From: Beauveria sp. NWAFU-1
Taxonomy: Eukaryota; Ascomycota; Sordariomycetes; Hypocreales; Cordycipitaceae
DNA length: 64,000 bases
Assembly: GCA_024472245.1 (NCBI GenBank)
Contig: JANBXD010000005.1
Span: 2,418,001-2,482,000 of the forward strand
Direction of reading: 5' to 3'
Shown here: one piece after another, positions 55,523 to 64,000 of the stretch
How the letters are laid out: every line of letters begins with the position of its first letter
Numbering within the stretch: position 1 is the stretch's first letter
Made by a program: the position numbers and the translations under genes
The notes under the pieces: model-generated
What the model was told of the DNA's origin: nothing
What the model saw: only the letters and a program-made list of their open reading frames with translations
Database searches by the model: none

Positions 55523-57190
55523 ATGAGCAAGCGGCACGCCACCGAGGCGCTGGAAGACTTGCAGGGAATCGCCTCACCCGCCTCGAAACGATCACGGACG
55601 CGCGAGGCCGAATCGCCCATCGAGCACAATAGCATCAGACGTTCATTAAATTATGGCAGCATAAACGGACACACAGCTGCGGCGGACAGCGGTGACGGCG
55701 AAGGCGACTACGAGGACTTCGAAGGCGCGGATGCCGCGCCCGTAGCAGCACCGACGCGGCAGGCTAACCCAGCCGCGGGCTACGACGACCTGTACCTCGA
55801 CACCATTGACCGCAACGTGCTCGACTTCGACTTCGAGAAGCTGTGCTCGATATCTCTTTCCAACATCAACGTCTACGCGTGCCTGGTGTGCGGGCGATAC
55901 TTCCAGGGCCGCGGCCCCAAGTCGCACGCCTACTTTCACTCGCTCGACGAGGACCACCACGTCTACATCAACCTCGAAACGCAAAAGGTTTACGTACTCC
56001 CCGAGGGCTATGAGGTCAGGAGCAAAGCGCTCGACGACATCAAGTACGTGTCGGACCCGCGCTACACGAAGAAGGAGGTCATGGAGCTGGACCGGCCAGC
56101 CGGCGGCGCGAGCGGCCGCAGGAAGAGCTGGACGCTTGGCGGCAAGGAGTACGTGCCGGGCTTTGTGGGCATGAATAACATTAAGGAGAATGACTACATA
56201 AACGTCATTGTGCAGGCGCTGTCGCACGTCGTGCCGCTGCGCAACTACATGCTCCTGGAGGACTTTTCCGGCAAGTCGGAGCTGGTGAAGCGGTGCAGCA
56301 TCCTGTTCCGCAAGATATGGAACCCGCGGGCCTTCAAGTCGCACGTGTCACCGCACGAGCTGCTGCAGGAGATTGCGCTGCGCTCCAATAAGCGTTTCAC
56401 CCTTACGACGCAGTCGGACCCCGTCGACTTCCTTTCGTGGTTTCTCAACAACCTGCACGTCGGGCTGGGCGGCAGCAAGTCGCGGCCGGGCAGCTCCATG
56501 GTGCAGCGCGCATTTCAGGGCCGCCTCAAGGTCGAGTCGCAGGCCATCACGGCGCGCGCCGACGTCGGCGACCGCTTGCGCTTCGAGGACGCCGGTGAGG
56601 TCAGCGTCGACGTGGTACGGTTCCTGCTCCTGACGCTGGACCTGCCGTCGGCGCCCCTGTTCCAGGACGAGCTCGAGCGCAACATTATCCCGCAGGTGCC
56701 GCTGACGGCAATCCTGGCAAAGTACGACGGCCGCTCCGCACAGGAGCACCACGCGCAGCGCAAGCGCTACCGCCTGCTGCACCCGCTGCCGCCATACCTC
56801 GCGCTACACGTCAAGCGCTTCAGCCACAACAAGTTTGTCGCCGAGCGCAACCCGACCATTGTGACCTTTGACGCGCGCAACCTCGACGTCGCGCCGTACG
56901 TCGAGCCCGACCCTGCCGCCTGGCCCCCCGGCGAGCCCATCTGGTACGACCTCGTCGCCAACGTGGTCCACGAGGCGGTGCGCAACCGCGAGGACGTGGC
57001 CGACACGGGCGAGGAGCGCAAGGCCTGGAAGGTCCAGCTGCGCGACAAGGCGACGGGCGAGTGGGTCGTCTGCCAGGACCTCTTTGTCGACAAGGTACAG
57101 AGCGAGCTGTTGTACCTGGGAGAGTCGTATCTGCAGATCTGGGAGCGCAGGAGGGAGCCCGCGGGCAAGGGCAAGGCGAATGCAAAGTAA
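55523..57190 (+). CDS. SAD1: Sad1/USP39 tri-snRNP factor (protease-dead ubiquitin hydrolase fold)
   Basis: Splicing factor needed for U4/U6.U5 tri-snRNP assembly and spliceosome activation in the nucleus. It is a single exon of 555 residues; the ATG at 55523 begins MSKRHATEALEDLQGIASPA. After a basic/acidic N-terminal tail comes a UBP-type zinc finger (CLVCGRYFQGRGPKSHAYFH, about 118-140) and then a USP-like domain. The usual Cys box is replaced: MNNIKENDYINVIVQAL has Asp224 where active enzymes have the nucleophilic Cys, as in known Sad1/USP39 proteins, so it should not cleave ubiquitin. Other fold blocks are present (QSDPVDFLSWFLNNLHVGLG, YLALHVKRFSHNKFV). The GC-rich codon use opens false frames on both strands. 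Confidence 0.94.
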   Translation: MSKRHATEALEDLQGIASPASKRSRTREAESPIEHNSIRRSLNYGSINGHTAAADSGDGEGDYEDFEGADAAPVAAPTRQANPAAGYDDLYLDTIDRNVLDFDFEKLCSISLSNINVYACLVCGRYFQGRGPKSHAYFHSLDEDHHVYINLETQKVYVLPEGYEVRSKALDDIKYVSDPRYTKKEVMELDRPAGGASGRRKSWTLGGKEYVPGFVGMNNIKENDYINVIVQALSHVVPLRNYMLLEDFSGKSELVKRCSILFRKIWNPRAFKSHVSPHELLQEIALRSNKRFTLTTQSDPVDFLSWFLNNLHVGLGGSKSRPGSSMVQRAFQGRLKVESQAITARADVGDRLRFEDAGEVSVDVVRFLLLTLDLPSAPLFQDELERNIIPQVPLTAILAKYDGRSAQEHHAQRKRYRLLHPLPPYLALHVKRFSHNKFVAERNPTIVTFDARNLDVAPYVEPDPAAWPPGEPIWYDLVANVVHEAVRNREDVADTGEERKAWKVQLRDKATGEWVVCQDLFVDKVQSELLYLGESYLQIWERRREPAGKGKANAK

Positions 57191-58117
57191 AAAAAGGCTA
57201 ACTCTGGTGAAATGGGGAAATCCTGGAATGATTATGTACTATACCAAAAACCTTTTACAGACAATGGCGTTTGAAATTGGAGAGACTTTTTCTGGAATTA
57301 TGTAAAGTGTTGGTGAAAGACTGCCAAACAGCCTGGCGGGCTCTTTCTCAACGCGAGTGGACGGCAGACCTTCTTAGCCAGAGACTAATCTCAGCGCCAG
57401 AGCGACGTAGTCGACCGTAGAATTCGCGAAAAGAGTTTTTGTCACCAGGCCAAGAACATGATGCTGGGTAATGAGTGGCTGTACAAGCCAGGGCACGGCG
57501 GCTCTGGCATCTTGGCATGTCACTACAGAATTGTTCACGCGGGACGAGGCCGACTGGCTAGCTTTGCTTTGCACAAGCTCATTCAATATTCCAAAATGGA
57601 AATGCTCCTCTTTCTCCAGAAACATGCGCCATCGAGCCGCTTCGCCGTGCCAAGGGAAAAAAAAGGTGCTCTATAATACATGACCGCCTCTCGTGAAGCC
57701 GCTCAAAACGCTGTTTATACCAAGCCGGATTGCCAACCAACGTATCTTCACGTCCCTGCCATGTTCCAGGCAAAAAGTCGAGATGAGATTTGGAGACACA
57801 CCATCTACCATCTTCCATGCTCCCGCCACACGTTTGCAAGGGGCTTGGATAAAACAAGCAACGAGCGCAGCCTCCTCACAATCGAAAGCAGCAACGTCAA
57901 ATAGAAGAGACATGTTGTTTTTGCGCTTCAATATGAATAGAAGATAAACAACTGTGATCAAGGCGCATGTAATATAATAACAACTCAGAGCACAGATATC
58001 AAAAGGCTCGGCCTTGGAGCAAAGAAAGAGTCAGAACCATGGCTTTGCTCTCTTTTTATTCATACAGTTCCTTTAGTAGACAAATGCAAGGACGGACTCG
58101 ACAGGGCGACTGCGCCC
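57191..58117. other. Convergent intergenic region
   Basis: About 930 bases between the 3' ends of SAD1 and the eIF4E-like gene. Several overlapping frames exist but none is conserved. The rest is 3' UTR and unassigned DNA. Confidence 0.4.
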
Positions 58118-59225
58118 CTACTCGTGGCTCTGTCTTGAGCTGCCGGCGTTTCGCTTGTCGTTGTGGTGCTGAATGGCTTTTTCACGACGCTGTCCATCGA
58201 TAGCGGTGCGCTGCTGGATGCTGGAGTCGTGGCTCTTGAACTCAACGCGGGTGTTGGGTGGGAAGTTAAGGATACGCTTCATGGTTTCGCTGCGAAAAAA
58301 TTAATACCTGCTCAGGTCTATCTCCTAGCGTTGTGCCTGACTATACTTACCGAATTTTGAGGACACGGCCACCATCCGTCCGAGTCCAGATGCTCAGAAT
58401 ATCTTCACCGTTGCGCATGCTGAGCACAGCACCGCAGACTTCCTCGCCGGCATCACCAAATTCGTCACCGATCAGAGAGAGGAGCAAGTCTTCCCAGTGT
58501 CGGTCAGCCACACCTTTCTTCATTCGAACGACCCATTTTCCACCCTTTCTGTTGATTTCATCCTCCCAAATAGGACGAATGTCCTTCTTGAAGAGGTGGT
58601 AGTCAGACACAACTGGCAGAGAGGAAGGCCTCTTTAGATGTGAATAAACTTCCCAGAATTCCTCAGCCGTACGTATGGTGGCAATTCCGTGCAAGGTATT
58701 CTCGTACTCGATGTAGCCATGGGCCTTAGAGATGGGCGGACGGTACCAGAATGACCAGGCGTCTTTCAGCGGGTGTATCTGGCCGACAGCAGACCCAGAG
58801 GGCTTTGCTTCTGATATGGAGGCCATGTTTCGGGATTTCGGCACCGCTTTAGAGCTATCTTTTCCGGAACCCTGCTTGGGCACGGCGGATGCCATGGCGG
58901 TATCAAAGGGGTTGCTTGACGTCTTGGGCGTCTTCGCAGAGCCAAAGGAGGCAAAGGCGCCAGAGCCTAGACCGAAAGCGCTGGAGGCACCGCCGCCCGT
59001 GGTGGGCGAGGCCAGAGCGCTTCCCGGGTTAGAGGGAAAGCCGGTTGACTTGCCATCCTGGCGTCTGGAGGAGGTAAATCTGGTGGAATCACCCGTGGCG
59101 TTGTTGGCTGGCGTCGTCAAGGAGAGCTTGCTGGTGCTGGTTCTAGACGTTAGCTGTTGTTATTGAGTGGACACAAGGTGCCATTCGGGTACTGACTTTG
59201 TGCGACGAGCCCATAGGTTATCCAT
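58118..59225 (-). CDS. eIF4E-like cap-binding protein, probable class II (4EHP-like)
   Basis: Homologue of the mRNA cap-binding translation factor eIF4E. Three exons on the minus strand: 59225..59197, 59142..58351 and 58289..58118, with introns of 54 and 61 nt; the product is 330 residues, longer than typical eIF4E because of a Gly/Ser/Ala-rich N-terminal tail of about 120 residues after MDNLWARRTKTSTSKLSL. The fold is clear: PLKDAWSFWYRPP, then AEEFWEVYSHLKRPSSLP, KDIRPIWEDEINRKGGKWVV and HWEDLLLSLIGDEF. Tyr and Phe occupy the region where class I proteins have the first cap-sandwich Trp, suggesting class II (4EHP-type), often a translational repressor or silent-mRNA binder. The C-terminus TRVEFKSHDSSIQQRTAIDG closes the fold. 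The class call is inference. Confidence 0.87.
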
Positions 59226-60613
59226 TGACGCCGTTTCGCTGACTCGTACGATGCAAGGCGGCAGTTGAGCGCAGGAACGGCACCTGGCAAGGGTCGGAAG
59301 AGAGCTGCGGGGAAGGCGGTGGCGGGGGATCGAAACGACGCAGCAGCGAGAGGACACAAGGGGCGCTCTGGATGGGGATGATGTGTTTGCGTCGTCAAGG
59401 GCCGATCGGGAGGGAGCAAAGTCGATGTGGCGGCTAGCGAGGGAGCGTTAGAGGCACGCGAGCTGGGTGCTGTCGGCGGTCGGTGTTGACGGAAATGATG
59501 TGTATAACTTGGAAGGTATGATCGAAGTCGAAATTACGCAGATGAGGTTGTACAGAGACAGGTTCGGAGAGTATTAATCGGGGCGAGAAAGTACGCGATT
59601 CGGAAGTAGGTGGTGGTGTGTTGTGGATCAGAGAAGGTCGAAGAGAAGAAGAATTCTGCCTGCGTCTGAGGTTTAGGACGTTTTGGCGGAGACAAGGCAG
59701 TTGGCAGTGGCCAGCAAGGGTGCTGTCTAGGTATGTACCTACCTAGTTGTGGAGAAGCAACAAGCAGGAGAGCGAGCCACGCAGCGAAAGTCAGATAGGT
59801 ACCTGCTAGGTATACTATTCAATTAAACGAGTAAACAAGCATGTGAGTTTGTGTAGTTACTCGATGAATTGGTAATTTCGGTAGTTGACATGAGCCAACG
59901 GTGCAGTTCGTGGTGCTATGGCGGTGCGCACCTCCTCGTCCCAGTGTCCCGGTACCTGACACCTCTGCACTTCTGTGCCTTTGCATCTTTAACAACGGTG
60001 GGAGAAGGGGGGGAAAGGGAGTCTCTCTCACCCAAATGCAACCTATCTTCCAAAGCCACCCTTTCGAGTAATACAGCTGCAGTGTAACTTCGTTTCCCCT
60101 ACTCTGTACTTCAATGCGCATGCCCTCCCTTTCGCATACAGGTACCTGCGTATAGGTAGGTTACTCACAGCCAACACCCCGCTAAAGGTACTTAAGTAGT
60201 TAGCAATGTGGCGGTTGGTAAGGGTTGGGGCTATTGTAAACTTGGCCAATCAAGCCTACACTTGAATTTGGCAGAATAATCATTGCATAAGCCGAATGTC
60301 TGCGGACTACTATTGATCACAATATTTTGTTCACCTTTCTTTGTTTTCCCTTCATCTGCCTTTCCCTCGTTACGGCGTAGCTGTCCCTGGTGGCCAACTA
60401 GGTACATTACTTACCTTGGTGCCGCCCATTTTTATTTCGACGTGCCAGTCTTATCGCCTTTATCAGTACCGCCGCCAAAAAAATTTCCAAAAGCCCATCC
60501 TGTCGTTTCTCAGCCACCAGCACGCGCTGCATTTCATCCAGCGCAACGAGGCAAAAAAAAAAAAACCACACAGTCCCGCGATTGGCAGCGCACTTGAAGC
60601 TTCATCCGACATC
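59226..60613. other. Divergent region between eIF4E-like gene and LOC1
   Basis: About 1.4 kb with no gene on either strand. The middle (59720-60200) is dense in GTACCTACCTAG, AGGTACCTG and TAGGTAGGT words. The last 300 bases before LOC1 contain T-rich tracts and an A-run (60549-60564). It should hold both promoters. Confidence 0.45.
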
Positions 60614-61290
60614 ATGGCGCCCAATCGTACGCGCACCATGAAGAACAAGCACGCCGCGCCCAAGGGTGCTGGCAAAAACGGCAAGCGCTCCGACACCGAC
60701 GGCGTCTCAAAGTCCAAGAAGCCCAAAGGCGGCCCCGTCACGTCCACGCAGGTCAAGGACAAGAGCGTCAGCGCGCTCTTCAAGAAGCGCAAGAAGAAGA
60801 CGTACACCGAGGCCCAGCTGGATATTCCCTCCCTCAACATGATCACGCCCGTCGGCGTCGTCAAGCCCAAGGGCAAGAAGAAGGGCAAGGTCTTTGTCGA
60901 CGATCGGGTACGTTGTCACACTGCGCTGGCCGTGGTGCACACACATACACATCACAATGCAGGCGCATCCTGTGTGGATTTTATATTCTAACAATGCGTC
61001 AACAGGAAAGCATGAACACCATCCTCTCCATCGTTCAGGCCGAAAAGAATGGGCAGATCGAATCCAAGATGATCAAGGCGCGTCAGATGGAAGAGATTCG
61101 CGAAGCTCGACGAGCCGAGGCCGAGAAGAAAGAAGGCGAGAGGCAGTCCAGACTGGAAGACGTCAAGGACTCGCTGCGACGCAAGCGCAACAAGAAGACG
61201 TCCGAGATGGACGACGACAATGTCAAGGAGTTTCTGTCTACTGGCAGCAAGGCCAAAAAGGCTCCCAAGAAGAAGGTTGCATTTGCATAA
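60614..61290 (+). CDS. LOC1: 60S assembly and RNA-localisation protein Loc1
   Basis: Small basic nucleolar protein needed for 60S subunit biogenesis; in yeast it also supports ASH1 mRNA localisation. Exon 1 is 60614..60907, exon 2 61006..61290, with a 98-nt phase-0 intron; the product is 192 residues, near the family length. The start MAPNRTRTMKNKHAAPKGA is very basic. The conserved core DIPSLNMITPVGVVKPKGKK runs into GKVFVDDR|ESMNTILSIVQ across the intron join, which confirms the splice. The second half is a Lys/Glu/Arg-rich helix (KMIKARQMEEIREARRAEAE) typical of Loc1, with a basic end KAKKAPKKKVAFA. An upstream frame that continues to earlier codons is an artefact of the open leader. Confidence 0.9.
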
Positions 61291-61826
61291 GCAGCCGTCT
61301 GCATTGTACATGACTTTACTTCGTGTTAGTTTTTTTTTCCTTTCTTTCGCATTGCTTGGCGTTTGTGGCGTACGTATCATGTCTGGAACTCGCAGTGTCA
61401 AAAGGTTGAGCAGGCATAGCTTGTCAATATACAAAACTTAAATCAATCATCAAGTATTGCTATCAGCAGCACTCAAGTGACTCAGCACCCATGGGCGTCC
61501 CACGTAATTCGAAGACCTGTTTTAACAGCCAGCTACCCCGATCACCACAACCACCACCATCAGCCTGTCTTGGAGGCTTGCGCAGTCGGAAAGACGAACA
61601 TGATAAATTGAAGAAAGTCAAGAAAAAGATGGGGAGTACAGAAAGGTAACAACCAGAAGTTTTGAAATAATGTCATCAAGTTGATGGTGTAAAAACGAAT
61701 GCTCTTATATTTTGCCGTCTATTTAGGTCTATCTATATCGTTTCTAGTCTTGTATATGTGATGATTCCTCAAAGATTTCAGCAAGGAACGGATGATGGTA
61801 GCTTCCACAACTGCCAAGTCCAACTA
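61291..61826. other. Convergent 3' intergenic region
   Basis: About 535 bases between the ends of LOC1 and the hydrolase gene. It is AT-rich with T-runs near 61329-61340 and no gene is seen. Confidence 0.4.
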
Positions 61827-63353
61827 TTACATTTGAGGGACATACAGTCTTCGTCGCATAGGGTCAAAAGCGATGGGCCCTTCGTCGCTCTGCGCTTCTT
61901 TTGCTGGCTTGGCCGAGTCAAGGTCAACCTCAAAGGCCATGTGGTTCAAAAAATTGTTGACGGGCTTGGTCAACCACCGTGTACCACCCCACTCGAACCA
62001 ACATAGGTGTCCGCCAAGTGACGTCGTCAGTAGGATGGTGTTGGGGTTCTGGCGAAATTCTTGGTACGGAAGTGCAGCACCGAGTGCAATCTATGGCATC
62101 ATGTTAGCCTACAGCCGACGCCGCCGTCGCGCGGAAACGTACAGGATCGTCCTTGGCATTGACAGCCAAAAAGGGTATTCTGATGGACAAGACTGAATCG
62201 CAGGAAGAGGCGTCACGGTAGTACGCAGATTCAGTGGGGTATCCCCAGGTTGGACATCTGTCACTTGTTATTACTTGTATGGGTGGTTGCTTGGGCAGCC
62301 AACGACTTACTGGACCTCTCTGTCGAAATCATGCAGATAGGTGATTCGCTGGATAGCCTCCACATCGAGATTAGTGTGCTTCTGAATCTCCTCTTTGTGG
62401 TTGACAATGAGTTGCTTCATCGACGCTACATTTTTCCATTAGCTTGATGATAGTGTGGAAGATGTGGCCGACTTACAGCCCATGACCCTCAAATAGAGCT
62501 CCCTTCCAATTAGAGTGCTCTGCATGAGCTTACTGGTACAATCCAAGTTGAACGGGTTTGAACAAACAACGGCTGCTTTGAGAACGCAGCTTTCGCCCTC
62601 TTCAGCGCAATACTATGTAGGGGTCAGCATTTTCTTGCATGAATTGACTCTAATAGACTCACGTTTGTCATCATATTGGCACCAAGAGAGAATCCGAGGC
62701 CAAAGAGAGGCCTGTTGGGGAACTTTTCCCGTAGCCACTTGATTGTCTGGATAGAAGCGACGTCAGCAGGAGAGCTCGTGGACCAAAGGTGAAGCATCCA
62801 TTACCTGTCTCACGTCCCACGTGGCACGAGCATTGTACAGCACGCCACTAGTGATCTTGCTTCCGGCGCATCCTCTGGAGTTGACGACGCAGGCCTCCCA
62901 GCCTCCTTGACCAAGCAGCGGCGCGATGGTGTGTCGGAGGTATATCTCGTGAGAGCCACCAGATAGGCCGTGCAATACGACCACCATGGGCCTCGCGTCA
63001 TCGGACCCCAGGTTCTTCTCCTCTTCCTCTGTGTAATACACAGTGCGGTGCGGGAGGGTGGGGTCGCTTTCCTTGAAGGGCTCGACTGCAAAGTCGACAG
63101 CATACGACCCCTTGTATGTGTCGTGGTCTGCGTCGAACAAACGCCGGCGGTAGAAGACTTGGGGTCCACTGGGCTTCGTCGCCGTCCACATGGTCTGGAC
63201 GTGGCCATTAAACAGCAGCGGGTTCAGATGGCAGGGCGGCGTGGTTGCCTCGCAGATTTTGAGCAGGTCGGTGTCTTTGCCATCCTTTTGCTTGATGGCT
63301 CTCGGTGCTGGTGAATGAGTAAACTCAATCTTGGCTTTTCCGAACCACTCCAT
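61827..63353 (-). CDS. Alpha/beta hydrolase of the Eht1/Eeb1 (ABHD1/3) family
   Basis: Probable medium-chain acyl ester hydrolase or acyl-CoA:ethanol O-acyltransferase, like yeast Eht1, Eeb1 and YMR210W. Six exons on the minus strand: 63353..62805, 62746..62663, 62612..62477, 62425..62311, 62257..62143 and 62090..61827, with introns of 50-58 nt; the product is 420 residues. The family entry block HLNPLLFNGHVQTMW and oxyanion motif VVVLHGLSGGSHEIYL are in exon 1. The nucleophile is Ser203 in GFSLG (exon 2), the acid Asp332 in NAKDDP (exon 5) and the histidine His361 in SLGGHLCWFEWGG (exon 6), so the triad is complete. The ATG at 63353 gives the usual start MEWFGKAKIEFTHSPAP; an upstream in-frame extension lacks an ATG. 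The true lipid substrate is not known. Confidence 0.92.
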
Positions 63354-64000
63354 TGCGAACGGGGTCTGCAGGTAGCGTCGGCGCCGATACGACTTTCTTG
63401 TAAAGCCACAGATGAGAGAGTGAAACGACGGTTCAGACTGTGAACTGAGGACGAATATTTGCACAGGTCGAAAGACTAGCCAGAAGTTTCCTAAATCAAA
63501 AGTCGGGATGACGCGGGGCGTTGGCTGGCTGTGCAACGTACGGAGGTCTCGGCTGGCAGACGCTAACGAGATTGACCATCTAAGAGAGCCAAAGAATTTT
63601 CATGTGAACAGGACTGGGCAACATGTCTCTATATATTGAGATCCACCGGGGCAATATACAGTTATGGACAAATTCCCGTCGCGCCGACTTTACTGGTACG
63701 AATAAACTTGTTGCAAAATCGCAAGTTGGAACCCCGTCGGCCATCCAGAATCTCAGACTGCCCTGAATGCGATCCTGAGCCCCGCCGCTTTAAGCCTGAG
63801 TCTGAGTGGCCCACCTAGCATGAACGTTCACCGTAATAATCGCATCGATAACGACAACTTTCACATGCACTTCCCTATCAAGTGGAAAGTAAACAAAGGA
63901 GCGGAAAGAAAGAAATGCGGCCGAAGCACTGACGAGCTTATGATACTAATTGGGACAGTTGTCAATCTCTATGAGGTTGGTTAGGGCACTCCGCTAAGCT
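63354..64000. other. Upstream region of the hydrolase gene to the window end
   Basis: About 650 bases with no conserved reading frame. It contains the hydrolase promoter and perhaps part of the next gene's flank. No partial gene can be recognised at the right edge. Confidence 0.4.

Noticed and set aside
63354..63536. Upstream extension of the alpha/beta hydrolase frame
   Set aside because: The extension lacks an ATG (it would start at TTG) and the family start MEWFGKAKIEF is at 63353.

Overview
The window is nuclear DNA of a filamentous ascomycete, most likely a sordariomycete and probably Hypocreales. The evidence is short introns (about 45-135 nt) with GT...AG ends and CTAAC/CTAACT-type branch points, GC-rich codon use in strongly coding stretches, and protein sequences of filamentous-fungal type (FPP synthase, Ams2/Spt21-type GATA protein, Vps54, Sad1, class II eIF4E). 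I read 21 protein-coding genes. Exon boundaries were worked out by hand from splice signals, reading phase and family conservation. The genus assignment is inference.

Left part (1-24540) is dense housekeeping DNA: dihydroxyacetone kinase; spliceosomal SmD2 (minus strand) divergent from mitochondrial 3-hydroxyisobutyryl-CoA hydrolase; a large Ams2/Spt21-like GATA factor; DNA polymerase alpha B-subunit (POL12); a spliceosomal MFAP1-like protein; a MAT2B/RmlD-like reductase; an RA-PH domain protein; and APC/C subunit 8 (CDC23).

Middle part (24540-43520) is gene-poor. It holds a GPI-anchor-type wall protein with tandem His/Trp repeats and proline repeats, FPP synthase (ERG20), a Fen2/Liz1-like major facilitator transporter, and a small secreted protein isolated between about 4.5 kb and 5.1 kb of apparently non-coding DNA. 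That non-coding DNA contains two long imperfect inverted-repeat (foldback/MITE-like) elements and many GGTACC/AGGTAC palindromes.

Right part (43520-63353) returns to housekeeping genes: VPS54 (minus) divergent from MCM5 across a promoter with an MCB-type palindrome; an unrecognised predicted membrane protein (minus) divergent from UTP13; the tri-snRNP factor SAD1; a class II eIF4E-like cap-binding protein (minus); LOC1; and an Eht1/Eeb1-family alpha/beta hydrolase (minus).

There is no biosynthetic cluster, CRISPR array, rRNA or convincing tRNA. The functional themes are S-phase control (POL12 and MCM5 both carry ACGCGT upstream), RNA splicing (SMD2, MFAP1-like, SAD1), ribosome assembly (UTP13, LOC1) and membrane or wall biology. 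The least explained items are the His/Trp-repeat wall protein, the GATA finger with a 70-residue loop, the two foldback elements and the 530-residue unknown protein.
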